The notes under the pieces are model-generated. The model did not search any database and was not told where the DNA came from. It saw only the letters and a program-made list of their open reading frames with translations. Positions 41,045 through 48,950 of a stretch of DNA of 64,000 nucleotides are shown one piece after another (position 1 is the first letter of the stretch; each line of letters begins with the position of its first letter). The stretch spans positions 186,001 to 250,000 of the forward strand of contig NZ_JNZP01000012.1 in assembly GCF_000725545.1 (NCBI RefSeq), written 5' to 3'. A program made the position numbers and the translations under genes. The DNA is from Streptomyces exfoliatus (GTDB lineage Bacteria; Actinomycetota; Actinomycetes; Streptomycetales; Streptomycetaceae).

Positions 41045-42029
41045 CGAAGCCCACCCTCGGGTCGGCGAGTCCGTACAGCAGGTCCGAGAGGAGGTTGCCG
41101 AGGAGGACGGCGGCGGTGGCGAGGACGGTGAGGGCGGCGAGCAGCGGGAAGTCGACGGAGGTGGCGGCCTGGACGGTGGCGGCGGCGATGCCGGGCCAGC
41201 TGAAGACGGTCTCCACGAGCAGCGCGCCGGTGATGAGTTCGGGGACGCGGGAGCCGATGAGGGTGAGCATGGGCAGCATTCCGGAGCGGAGGGCGTGGCC
41301 GGTGAGGACGGTGCGTTCGCCGAGGCCGCGGGCGCGGGCGCCGCGCACCGGGTCCTCGTCGAGGGCGTCGCCGACGCCCTGGCGGACGTAGAGGAAGAAC
41401 CAGGGCAGCTGGGAGATGCCGAGGACGAGCGCGGGCAGCACGAGGTGCCGGGCGACCTGGTCGAAGGTGACGGTGTCGCTGGCGGTGTCGGTGAGTCCGC
41501 CGGCCGGCAGGACGCCCAGTCTCAGGGCGAAGAACCAGATGGCGAGGAGGCCGAGCCAGAAGGCGGGGGCGGCTTCCAGGGTGTACGCGATCGAGCTGAC
41601 GGCCCGGTCGAGGAGGCCGCCGCGGCGGCGTCCCGCGAGGACGCCGAGGAGGGTGCCGAGGGCGATGGCGACGAGGAAGGCGGTGACGGCGAGGAGCACG
41701 GACCAGCCGAGGCGTTCGCCGATGACGTCGGCGACGGGGCGGCGCATCACGGAGGAGTCGCCGAGGTCGCCGGTGAGGGCGGAGGTCAGCCACTCCCACC
41801 AGCGGGTGAGGAGGGGCCGGTCGACGCCGAGGTTGGCGCGGAGCTGGTCGAGGTTCTCCTGCGAGGCGGTGAGCCCCGCGGTGCCCGCGTAGGCCTTGAC
41901 GGGGTCGAAGGGGGAGGCTTCGGCGACGGCGAACACCGCGAAGGTGACGGTCAGGAGGACGGGGACGGCGGCCAGGGCGCGCCGTCCCGTCATCCGCGCC
42001 ATGGCCCCCCAGGGGAGGCGGCGCTTCAC
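41037..42029 (-). CDS. nikB: ABC transporter permease, OppB/NikB type
   Basis: Inner-membrane permease of 330 aa. Hallmarks are the first helix RALAAVPVLLTVTFAVFAV, LRANLGVDRPLLTRWWEWL, GDLGDSSVMRRPV, and the EAA loop around GARARGLGERTVLTGHALR with LPMLTLIGSRVPELITGALLVE. The GTG at 42029 overlaps the stop of the binding-protein gene (GTGA); an internal ATG nine codons later is an alternative. Second gene of the five-gene importer. Confidence 0.8.
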   Translation of the reverse strand: MKRRLPWGAMARMTGRRALAAVPVLLTVTFAVFAVAEASPFDPVKAYAGTAGLTASQENLDQLRANLGVDRPLLTRWWEWLTSALTGDLGDSSVMRRPVADVIGERLGWSVLLAVTAFLVAIALGTLLGVLAGRRRGGLLDRAVSSIAYTLEAAPAFWLGLLAIWFFALRLGVLPAGGLTDTASDTVTFDQVARHLVLPALVLGISQLPWFFLYVRQGVGDALDEDPVRGARARGLGERTVLTGHALRSGMLPMLTLIGSRVPELITGALLVETVFSWPGIAAATVQAATSVDFPLLAALTVLATAAVLLGNLLSDLLYGLADPRVGFDG

Positions 42030-43651
42030 TTCTGCGTCGCTCCGGTCGCTCCGGCCTTCTTCGGCTTCCAGCTCTCGACGTTCCACCAGGGTCCTGACGC
42101 GAGGCCGTGGTCGTGTGGCTCGATCTGGGTGCTCGGCCCGTCCCAGGCGTCGTTCACGACGTAGAGGTGGTCGATGTGGGTGAGGAAGGTGTAGCCGGGG
42201 TTCTTCGCCAGTTCGCGCTGGACGGTGTCGTACGCGGCGCGGCGCTCGGCGGGGTCGTTCGTGCGGCGGCCGGCATCCAGGGCGCGGTCGACGGTCGCGT
42301 TGTCGTACCAGGCCATGTTGTTGAAGCCGTCGCCCGCGAGGTCGGACTTCAGGAGGAGGTATTGGTCGAAGTCGGGGTCGCCGGGCGAGCCGCCGCCGGC
42401 GAGGACGGCGTCGGTCTTCATCCGGGGTTCGATGACCTCCCAGGTGCCGGCCTGGGCGGTGATGTCGATGCCGGCCTTCTTGGCGTCGGAGACGTAGGCG
42501 AGGGCGTGGTCCTGGCGGAGCTTGTCGCCGGAGAGGTACCAGAGCGGGAAGGCGGCGCGGACGCCGTTCCTGACGCGGATGCCGTCGGGGCCGGGCTTCC
42601 AGCCGGCCTCGTCGAGGATCTTCCGCGCGCCGGCGAGGTCGTGGCGGCGCTCGGTGCCCTTCGCGAACCAGGGGCTGTCGGTGGGGACGGGGCCGTAGGC
42701 GGGCTTTCCGGCGCCTTCGAGGATCTTGTCGACCATGGCCTGGCGATCGACGGCGAGGTCGAGGGCGCGGCGGACGGCGGTGTCCCCGCTGACCGGGTGG
42801 TGGGTGGGGAGGGTGACCGTGCGGTAGTCGTAGGTCGTGGCCGTCCAGGTCTTCTTCGCCTTGTCGTCCTTGAAGCCGGCGGCGAGGTTGGGCGGCAGGA
42901 TGGCGCCGTCGAGGTCTCCGGCGCGGAGCCGGGTGGCGCGGACGTCGTCGTCCTTGATGATCGCCATGGTGAACTTCTTCACCCGGGGCGCGCCGTTCCA
43001 GTACGACGGGTTGGCCTTGAAGGTGAGCTTCTCGCCCTTGGACCAGCCGGTGAGGACGTACGGGCCGGTGCCGATCGGCCTGGTGGTGAAGGCGCCGGTG
43101 TTGACGTCCTGCTTCGCCGCTATGTGTTCCGGGGCGATGGCGTGGACGGTGCGCTCGGCGAAGGGCGCGTAGGGGTACTTGAGGCGGAAGACTACGGTGT
43201 CGTCGCCGATCGCCTCGACGCTCTCGAGGGCGTCGAGTTCGGTGCGGGAGGCGTTGTTCGTCTTCGGGTCGAGGATCGTCCGGTACGTGAAGACGACGTC
43301 CTTCGCGGTGAAGGGGGCGCCGTCGCTGAAGGTGACTCCGTTCCGGAGGGTGTACGTGTAGGTGAGGCCGTTGTCGCTGATGCGGGGCAGCCCGCTCGCG
43401 AGGGCGGGCTTCAGCTTCATGTCGGCGCCGAAGGCGAGCAGCCCGTCGAAGATCTTGGAGTTGCCGTCCTTGCCGTAGCCGAGGAGGGGGCTGAGGGTCT
43501 CCGGCTCGTAGGCGATGCCGACGACCGCGGAGTCCTTGGGTCCGCCGGTGCCCCCGGCGGTGGAGCCGGGGTTCGTGCAGGCCGCCGCGGTGAGGGCGAG
43601 GGCCCCCGCGAGCGTCGCGGCGGCCGTGCCGCGGAGGAATCGGGCGGTCAT
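42026..43651 (-). CDS. nikA: ABC importer binding lipoprotein, family 5 (peptide/nickel)
   Basis: Solute-binding protein, family 5, 541 aa. A signal with lipobox LTAAAC is followed by a Gly/Thr/Ser linker. Family features include EPETLSPLLGYGKDGNSKIFDGL, the YTLRNGVTFSDGAPFTAKDVVFTY segment typical of Dpp/Opp/NikA proteins, and TRPIGTGPYVLTGW. It would hand its ligand to the permeases at 41037 and 40208. The ATG at 43651 fits the signal peptide better than one 27 nt upstream. The palindrome at 43684-43702 upstream matches the consensus for Nur, the nickel-responsive Fur-family repressor, which is the reason for calling it NikA rather than a peptide-binding protein. Confidence 0.78.
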   Translation of the reverse strand: MTARFLRGTAAATLAGALALTAAACTNPGSTAGGTGGPKDSAVVGIAYEPETLSPLLGYGKDGNSKIFDGLLAFGADMKLKPALASGLPRISDNGLTYTYTLRNGVTFSDGAPFTAKDVVFTYRTILDPKTNNASRTELDALESVEAIGDDTVVFRLKYPYAPFAERTVHAIAPEHIAAKQDVNTGAFTTRPIGTGPYVLTGWSKGEKLTFKANPSYWNGAPRVKKFTMAIIKDDDVRATRLRAGDLDGAILPPNLAAGFKDDKAKKTWTATTYDYRTVTLPTHHPVSGDTAVRRALDLAVDRQAMVDKILEGAGKPAYGPVPTDSPWFAKGTERRHDLAGARKILDEAGWKPGPDGIRVRNGVRAAFPLWYLSGDKLRQDHALAYVSDAKKAGIDITAQAGTWEVIEPRMKTDAVLAGGGSPGDPDFDQYLLLKSDLAGDGFNNMAWYDNATVDRALDAGRRTNDPAERRAAYDTVQRELAKNPGYTFLTHIDHLYVVNDAWDGPSTQIEPHDHGLASGPWWNVESWKPKKAGATGATQK

Positions 43652-43677
43652 CGTGTCCACACCCCTCTTGGAGATCA

Positions 43678-43710
43678 ACTGTTATTGCGAACAGCTCGCA
43701 ATTAAACAGT
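43678..43710 (-). promoter_or_regulatory. Nur-box-like palindrome upstream of the importer
   Basis: Perfect inverted repeat ATTGCGA-ACAGC-TCGCAAT at 43684-43702, nested in a further ACTGTT/AACAGT pair at 43678-43683 and 43705-43710. The known Streptomyces Nur consensus is tTGCaa-N5-ttGCAA, which the TTGCGA-N5-TCGCAA core fits. It lies 27-60 bp upstream of the binding-protein ATG in an unusually AT-rich stretch. Nur with Ni2+ would repress the operon. The consensus is established knowledge; binding here is inference. Confidence 0.72.
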
Positions 43711-43715
43711 ATGTA

Positions 43716-43741
43716 AAGGGGTGTGGACACAGGGGCCCCTT
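43716..43741 (-). terminator. Small hairpin at the end of the acyl-CoA dehydrogenase operon
   Basis: AAGGGG (43716-43721) pairs with CCCCTT (43736-43741), extendable with a bulged A to GTAA/TTAC. It overlaps the TAA stop at 43740-43742 and lies before the importer promoter region. Confidence 0.5.
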
Positions 43742-44855
43742 ACACAGGCGGCTCCAGGCCGACCAGGGCGGCGATCACGTCCTGGTGCCGGCCCGCCGAC
43801 CCCAGGGCGATCTGGTCGGACTTGGCCCGCTTGAGCGCCAGGTGGGCGGGGTGCTCCCAGGTCATTCCGATCCCGCCGTGCAGCTGGACGCACTCCTCGG
43901 CGGCCCGGACGGCCACCTTGGAGCAGTAGGCCTGGGCGACCGCCACGATCAGCGGCGCGTCCGCGCTGCCGGTGGCCAGGGAGTCGGCGGCCGCGCGGGC
44001 CGCCGCCCTGGCCCCGACGAGGTCGAGCCAGAGCTGGGCCATGCGGTGCTTGAGGGCCTGGAAGGAACCGACCGGCCGGTTGAACTGATGGCGCTCACGG
44101 GTGTACCGGACCGTCTCCTCCAGGCACCACTCGGCGAGGCCGAGCTGCTCGGAGGCGAGGAGCCCGGCCCCCGCGAGGAGGCCGCGGCGGACCGCCGGGC
44201 CGGTCGCCTCCGGCCCTGCGAGCCGGGTGCCGCTTCCCTCCCCCGTGGCGACCCGGGCCAGCGGGCGGGTCAGGTCCAGCGGAGTCTGCGGCTCGACGGT
44301 GGCCTCCGCGGCCGGTACGGCGTACAGCCCGTCGGCGCGCGGTACGAGGAGAACGTCGGCGATGGCGGCGTCGGCGACCCCGGCCACCGGGCCGGTGAGC
44401 GGAAGCTCCGCGCCGGGCGCCGTCGACAGCGGTACGGCGAGCACCGCGACCGTACGTCCGCCCGCGAGCTCCGCGAGCAGCCCGGCGGCCGCCTCGCTCT
44501 CCCCGGCCAGGGCGAGCAGGGTCTCCGTGGCCACCACGGAGCTGCTGAGGTACGGCAGCGGGGTCACCGCGCGGCCCAGCTCCTCCAGGACGACGGCCGC
44601 CTCTCGGTGGCTCGCGCCCTGACCGCCGAGCTTCTCGGGGACGAGCAGTCCGGCGGCGCCGATGTCGGCCGCGAGGGGCTTCCAGAGGCCGGGGACGTAC
44701 GGGCTGTCCGACTCGATCAGGCCGAGGACGACCTGATGGCCCGCCCGGTCGGCGAGCAGGCCGCGGACCGCCGCCCGCAGATCCTCCTCGGTCTCGGAGT
44801 AGAGGAGGTCGAGCGGCGGTTCGGTCGGCTCCGCCGACTCCGTCACGTCTGTCAT
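43740..44855 (-). CDS. Acyl-CoA dehydrogenase, short subunit
   Basis: FAD-dependent acyl-CoA dehydrogenase-like protein of 371 aa. It carries the FAD-contact motif YTRERHQFNRPVGSFQALKH and the C-terminal QLHGGIGMTWEHPAHL; the N-terminal helical domain is kept, but the middle beta-domain is poor (GSGTRLAGPE) and lacks the usual substrate-loop motif. The ATG at 44855 overlaps the stop of the second dehydrogenase gene (ATGA). Unequal dehydrogenase pairs translated together are known to form alpha2beta2 enzymes in actinobacterial steroid side-chain degradation, so a heteromeric enzyme with the protein at 44852 is likely. Confidence 0.82.
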   Translation of the reverse strand: MTDVTESAEPTEPPLDLLYSETEEDLRAAVRGLLADRAGHQVVLGLIESDSPYVPGLWKPLAADIGAAGLLVPEKLGGQGASHREAAVVLEELGRAVTPLPYLSSSVVATETLLALAGESEAAAGLLAELAGGRTVAVLAVPLSTAPGAELPLTGPVAGVADAAIADVLLVPRADGLYAVPAAEATVEPQTPLDLTRPLARVATGEGSGTRLAGPEATGPAVRRGLLAGAGLLASEQLGLAEWCLEETVRYTRERHQFNRPVGSFQALKHRMAQLWLDLVGARAAARAAADSLATGSADAPLIVAVAQAYCSKVAVRAAEECVQLHGGIGMTWEHPAHLALKRAKSDQIALGSAGRHQDVIAALVGLEPPV

Positions 44856-46036
44856 CGGGCGAGGTCCTTCCAGGCGACGTCCTTGTCGTTGCGGGGCTCG
44901 GGCGGCAGGCCGAGGACCCGCTCGGCGACGATGTTGAGCAGCACCTCGCTGGTGCCGCCCTCGATCGAGTTGCCCTTGGACCGCAGATAGCGGTAGCCGG
45001 CGTCCCGGCCGGTGAAGTCGACGAGTTCGGGGCGGCGCATCTCCCACTCCCCGTACAGCAGGCCCTCCTCCCCGAGGAGTTCGACCTCCAGACCGCTGAT
45101 GGCCTGGTTGAGGCGGGCGAAGGCCAGCTTCATGGCACTGCCCTCGGGGCCCGGCCGTCCGGCGACGAGCTGCTGGCGGAGCCGTTCCCCGGCGAGCCGG
45201 GCCACCTCGGCGTCGACCCAGTGGTCGAGGAGGCGCCGGTGCAGGTCGTGGGTGCGCAGTTCGGGGCGCTCGCGCCAGGTCGCGGCGGCCTTCCCGATCA
45301 TGCCGCCCTCGCGGGGGATGCGGGATCCGCCGATGGAGACCCGCTCGTTCATGAGGGTGGTCTGCGCGACGCGCCAGCCGTCGCCGACGTCGCCGAGGCG
45401 GTGGGCGTCGGGGATGCGGACGCCGGTGAGGAAGACCTCGTTGAACTCGGCCTCGCCGGTGATCTGGCGCAGCGGCCTGACCTCGACGCCCGGGTCCGTC
45501 ATGTCGCAGACGAAGTAGGTGATGCCCCGGTGCTTGGGGGCGTCCGGGTCGGTGCGGGCGATGAGGATGGCCCAGCGGGCGGTGTGGGCGCTGGACGTCC
45601 ACACCTTCTGGCCGTCCACGATCCAGTCCCCGGCGTCGTCCCTGACGGCCCGGGTGGCGAGCGCGGCGAGGTCGGAGCCCGCACCGGGCTCGCTGAAGAG
45701 CTGGCACCAGACCTCCTCGCCGACCCAGAGCGGCCGGAGGAAGCGCCGCTTGACCTCGTCGGAGCCGTGGGCGAGGACGGTGGGGGCGGCCATGCCGAGG
45801 CCGATGCCGATCTTGCGCGGGTCGTTGTCGGGGGCGCCCGCGGCGGCGAGTTCGGCGTCGACGACGGCCTGCAGGGCGCGGGGGGCGTCGAGTCCGCCGA
45901 GGCCGACCGGGTAGTGCACCCAGGCGAGTCCGGCGTCGAAGCGGGCGCGCAGGAAGTCGGTGCGGTCGGTGGTGGCGGGCGGGTACGCGTCCAGCAACTT
46001 GCCTGTGAGTGCGCGGAGTTCCTCGGCGCCGATCAT
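44852..46036 (-). CDS. Acyl-CoA dehydrogenase, second subunit
   Basis: Acyl-CoA dehydrogenase of 394 aa. It has the substrate/FAD loop WCQLFSEPGAGSDLAALATRA, the KVWTSSAHTARWAILIARTD beta-domain motif and the C-terminal FAD motif SIEGGTSEVLLNIVAERVLGLP. The R-x5-F FAD-contact helix present in the partner at 43740 is not seen here (it has RLRQQLVAGRPGPEGSAMKLAFARLNQ instead), which again suggests complementary subunits. ATG at 46036 overlaps the oxidoreductase stop by 4 bp. Substrate unknown; a branched or steroid-type acyl-CoA is plausible. Confidence 0.85.
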   Translation of the reverse strand: MIGAEELRALTGKLLDAYPPATTDRTDFLRARFDAGLAWVHYPVGLGGLDAPRALQAVVDAELAAAGAPDNDPRKIGIGLGMAAPTVLAHGSDEVKRRFLRPLWVGEEVWCQLFSEPGAGSDLAALATRAVRDDAGDWIVDGQKVWTSSAHTARWAILIARTDPDAPKHRGITYFVCDMTDPGVEVRPLRQITGEAEFNEVFLTGVRIPDAHRLGDVGDGWRVAQTTLMNERVSIGGSRIPREGGMIGKAAATWRERPELRTHDLHRRLLDHWVDAEVARLAGERLRQQLVAGRPGPEGSAMKLAFARLNQAISGLEVELLGEEGLLYGEWEMRRPELVDFTGRDAGYRYLRSKGNSIEGGTSEVLLNIVAERVLGLPPEPRNDKDVAWKDLAR

Positions 46037-47001
46037 GCGCGGGCCCCTTCCGGGAGGACGACGAGACGGCCGGTGGTGGTGCCGTCGGCGACCCGCTGGA
46101 CGGCGTCCGCCGCTCCGGCGAAGGGGACGCGTTCGCCGATGAGCGGCTTGATCAGGCCCTTGGCCGCGTAGTCCGTGAGCGTCTCGTGGCAGCGTCCGAT
46201 CGAGGCCGGGTCCTTCGCCGCGTAGAGACCCCAGTGGAGGCCGAGGACGGAGTAGTTCTTCACCAGGGCGTGGTTGAGGGCGGGGGCGGGGACGGTGCCG
46301 CTCGCGAAGCCGACGACGACGATCCGCCCCTCGAAGGCGACGCACTTGGCGGACTGCTGGTAGGCCTCGCCGCCGACCGGGTCGTAGATCACGTCGGCGC
46401 CGCGTCCGCCGGTCGCGGCCTTGACGGCGGCGACGACGTCCTCGGAACGGCGGTCGACGACCACGTCGCAGCCGAGCGCGCGGGCGACGGCGGCCTTCTC
46501 CGGTCCCCCGACGACCCCGATGACGGTGGCGCCGGCCGCCTTGCCGAGCTGGACGGCCGCGCTGCCGACTCCGCCGGCCGCCGCGTGGACGAGGAGGGTC
46601 TCGCCCTCCTGGAGAGCCGCCCTGCGGTGCAGGCCGAACCAGCCGGTCTGGTAGCCGATGTGCAGGGCGGCGGCCTCGGCGTCGTCGAGCGACTCGGGGG
46701 CCGGGAGCAGTCCTGCCGCGTCGGCGAGGGTGTACTCGGCGAAGCCGCCGTGCGGGAGGGCCGCGGTGGTGATGACCCTGCGGCCGTCCTCGGTCTCGGC
46801 GCACACCTCGACGCCGGGGGTGAAGGGCAGCGGGGGGCGCACCTGGTAGTGGCCGCGGCAGAGCAGCGCGTCGGGGAAGTTGACGTTCGCGGCGCGGACC
46901 TTCAGGAGGACCTGGCCCTCGCCGGGCGTGGGCGGTGTCACCTCCTCGCGGCGCATCACCGCGCCCGGTTCCCCGTTCTCGTACACACGCCATGCCTGCA
47001 T
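46033..47001 (-). CDS. NADPH:quinone oxidoreductase-like MDR protein
   Basis: Zinc-free medium-chain dehydrogenase/reductase, 322 aa, of the QorA group. Visible are the N-terminal catalytic domain (VLLKVRAANVNFPDALLCRGHY), the coenzyme motif HAAAGGVGSAAVQLGKAAGA and the C-terminal GTTTGRLVVLPEGA. It would reduce quinones or enoyl-type substrates with NADPH. It starts at ATG 47001 with GGAGG upstream and is the first gene of a three-gene overlapping operon with the acyl-CoA dehydrogenases. The promoter carries two palindromes (47020-47053) expected to bind a TetR-type fatty-acyl sensor. Confidence 0.87.
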   Translation of the reverse strand: MQAWRVYENGEPGAVMRREEVTPPTPGEGQVLLKVRAANVNFPDALLCRGHYQVRPPLPFTPGVEVCAETEDGRRVITTAALPHGGFAEYTLADAAGLLPAPESLDDAEAAALHIGYQTGWFGLHRRAALQEGETLLVHAAAGGVGSAAVQLGKAAGATVIGVVGGPEKAAVARALGCDVVVDRRSEDVVAAVKAATGGRGADVIYDPVGGEAYQQSAKCVAFEGRIVVVGFASGTVPAPALNHALVKNYSVLGLHWGLYAAKDPASIGRCHETLTDYAAKGLIKPLIGERVPFAGAADAVQRVADGTTTGRLVVLPEGARA

Positions 47002-47019
47002 CCGGAATGCCTCCTCCGT

Positions 47020-47053
47020 ACCGAGCGGTCGGTAGCATACTAAGCGGTCGCTT
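47020..47053 (-). promoter_or_regulatory. Two palindromes around the -10 of the acyl-CoA dehydrogenase operon
   Basis: ACCGAGCGGTCGGT (47020-47033, ACCGA/TCGGT arms) and AAGCGGTCGCTT (47042-47053), both centred on GCGGTC/GGTC. On the minus strand the -10 TAGTAT (47042-47037) lies between them. The motifs resemble TetR-family operators of acyl-CoA catabolism genes, such as ACCGACC-type half-sites. No tetR gene is adjacent. Confidence 0.7.
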
Positions 47054-47122
47054 GCCCTTGAGGGAACGGCTCGGCGGGACTTCTTGGGTTCCGGAAGGCG
47101 GGAGCGGGCGGGCGCGCCCCGT

Positions 47123-47173
47123 CTCCGGGCCGGGCCCCTGCCTCCGGGCCGGGCCCCTGTCTCCGGGCCGGGC
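47123..47173. repeat. 19-bp GC-rich tandem repeat
   Basis: Two full copies of CTCCGGGCCGGGCCCCTG plus one base (47123-47141, 47142-47160) and a third partial copy from 47161. It lies in the 216-bp gap between the XRE gene and the oxidoreductase operon. The GGGCCGGGCCC core can fold, so it may help end the XRE transcript. Confidence 0.75.
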
Positions 47174-47217
47174 GCCCCCCGTCTCCCGGCTGGGCGCGCC
47201 CCGCCGCCCGGCCCGCG

Positions 47218-47805
47218 CTACTCCGGCTTCTTCGGGCGCGCCCTGACGTGTATCCGCTCCCCCTGCGGACCGAAGAGGCTCAGGAACTCCACCGGCCCCT
47301 CGCCCGCCGGCCCGAACCAGTGCGGGACGCGGGTGTCGAACTCGGCCGCCTCGCCCGCCCCGAGGACCACGTCGTGCTCGCCGAGGACGAGCCGGAGCCT
47401 CCCGGAGAGCACGTACAGCCACTCGTACCCCTCGTGGACCCGCGGCTCCGGGTGCTCCGTCGACGTCTCCTGGATCACCTTGTACGCCTGGAGGCCGCCG
47501 GGTTGCCGGGTCAGCGGGAACATCGTGCGGCCGTGGCGCACGATGGGCTTGGCCCGGATGCGGGGGTCTCCCGTCGCCGGGGCGCCGACCAGTTCGTCGA
47601 GCGGTACCTGATGGGCGCGGGCGAGCGGCAGGAGCAGTTCGAGGCTGGGCTTGCGCTGCCCCGACTCGAGCCGGGAGAGGGTGCTCACGGAGATGCCGGT
47701 GTCGGCGGACAGCTCGGCCAGGGTCACCCCGCGGTCGCGGCGGACCCGGCGGAGCCGGGGACCGACCTCGTTGAGCACGGCGTCGATGCGGTCGTCTTCG
47801 GTCAT
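47218..47805 (-). CDS. XRE-family regulator with cupin sensor domain
   Basis: Protein of 195 aa: an N-terminal Cro/C1-type HTH (~15-70, VTLAELSADTGISVSTLSRLESGQRKPSL) and a C-terminal cupin-2 barrel (~110-185, HEGYEWLYVLSGRLRLVLGEHD). This layout is common in regulators of small-molecule oxidation or amine metabolism. ATG at 47805. It diverges from the flavoprotein gene at 47872; the perfect palindrome at 47825-47842 in the 66-bp gap is its probable operator, so it should regulate itself and the flavoprotein. Confidence 0.87.
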   Translation of the reverse strand: MTEDDRIDAVLNEVGPRLRRVRRDRGVTLAELSADTGISVSTLSRLESGQRKPSLELLLPLARAHQVPLDELVGAPATGDPRIRAKPIVRHGRTMFPLTRQPGGLQAYKVIQETSTEHPEPRVHEGYEWLYVLSGRLRLVLGEHDVVLGAGEAAEFDTRVPHWFGPAGEGPVEFLSLFGPQGERIHVRARPKKPE

Positions 47806-47824
47806 GCGTCCATTGTTGCAGAAA

Positions 47825-47842
47825 CGGCAAGTTCACTTGCCG
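47825..47842. promoter_or_regulatory. Perfect 18-bp palindrome CGGCAAGT-TC-ACTTGCCG
   Basis: Two 8-bp arms and a 2-bp centre, midway between the divergent starts at 47805 and 47872. The size and symmetry fit an XRE dimer site. It overlaps the likely promoter of the flavoprotein gene. Confidence 0.85.
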
Positions 47843-47871
47843 GATCCATCGGGCCCGGCGACGCTCGTCCC

Positions 47872-48849
47872 ATGAACGCACAGCAGCACGCACCTCTGGA
47901 GAACGACACGTACGCCTACGACGCGGTGGTGGTCGGCGGGGGCTCCGCCGGGCTCAGCGCCGCCCTGATCCTGGGCCGGTCCCTGCGCCGGACCCTCGTC
48001 GTCGACGCCGGCGAGCCGCGCAACGCCCCCGCCGCGCACACGCAGGGCGTCCTGTCCCGGGACGGGATGGGCCCGGCGGACTTCCTGGCGGCGGGACGGG
48101 CCGAGATCGCCGGATACGGGGTCGACCTGCGCGCCGGTGAGGTGACGGGCGCCGAGCCGGACGGGAAGGGCGGCTTCGTCGTCACCCTCGCGGACGGGGG
48201 CACGGTCGGCGCGCGGCGGCTCGTCGTCACCACCGGCCTCGTCGACGAGCTCCCCGCGATCGAGGGACTCGCCGAGCGGTGGGGGCGGGACGTGCTGCAC
48301 TGTCCGTACTGCCACGGCTGGGAGGTCCGCGACGAGGCCTTCGGTGTGATCGCCCACCCGACGATGCCCGCGCACCAGGCGCTCATGGTGGCGCACTGGT
48401 CGAAGGACGTGACCCTGTTCCTCCACACCGCCGGGGAACTCTCGGAGCACGACGCGGCCCTGCTCGACGCGGCGGGCGTCCGCGTCGAGCGGGGCGAGGT
48501 GACGGGGCTCGCGGTGGAGGACGACCGGCTGACCGGGGTGCGGCTCGCCGACGGGCGGACCGTGGCCCGTTCGGTCGTCTTCGCCGCCGCCTCGCGGTTC
48601 GCGGCCCGCGACGGGGTGCTGCGGCAGCTCGGCGCGGAGCTGCGCGAGACCCCCTTCGGGGAGTTCGTGGCGGTCGACGAGACGGGCCGCACGAGCGTGC
48701 CGGGCGTGTGGGCGGCCGGGAACGTCACGGGGCCGCAGGAACAGGTGGTCAACGCGGTGAGCCGGGGCTACCGGGCCGGTGCCGCGCTCAACGCCGAACT
48801 GCACTTCGCCGACCTGGAGGCGAAGGTGGCCGGTCGGCCGGTCGGATGA
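47872..48849 (+). CDS. Thioredoxin-reductase-like FAD oxidoreductase
   Basis: Flavoprotein of 325 aa. FAD-binding VVGGGSAGLSAALILGRS is near residue 20; the redox pair is CPYC in HCPYCHGWEV (~143-150); and the C-terminal GVWAAGNVTGPQEQVVNAVSRG closes the FAD site. The NADPH-binding region has no clear GxGxxA motif (GVIAHPTMPAHQAL instead), which groups it with ferredoxin- or substrate-linked thioredoxin-reductase-like enzymes such as those that form disulphides in antibiotics (HlmI/GliT type). No product cluster is adjacent. ATG at 47872. Probably controlled by the divergent XRE/cupin regulator. Confidence 0.85.
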   Translation: MNAQQHAPLENDTYAYDAVVVGGGSAGLSAALILGRSLRRTLVVDAGEPRNAPAAHTQGVLSRDGMGPADFLAAGRAEIAGYGVDLRAGEVTGAEPDGKGGFVVTLADGGTVGARRLVVTTGLVDELPAIEGLAERWGRDVLHCPYCHGWEVRDEAFGVIAHPTMPAHQALMVAHWSKDVTLFLHTAGELSEHDAALLDAAGVRVERGEVTGLAVEDDRLTGVRLADGRTVARSVVFAAASRFAARDGVLRQLGAELRETPFGEFVAVDETGRTSVPGVWAAGNVTGPQEQVVNAVSRGYRAGAALNAELHFADLEAKVAGRPVG

Positions 48850-48950
48850 ACCCGGGCGTCCGGGGCTGCGCCACGGGACCGGGCAGACGAGGATCGGCCA
48901 TGGTGGCCGGAAGCCGCAGCCACGGACGACGGAAGAAGAGGACACCTCCC

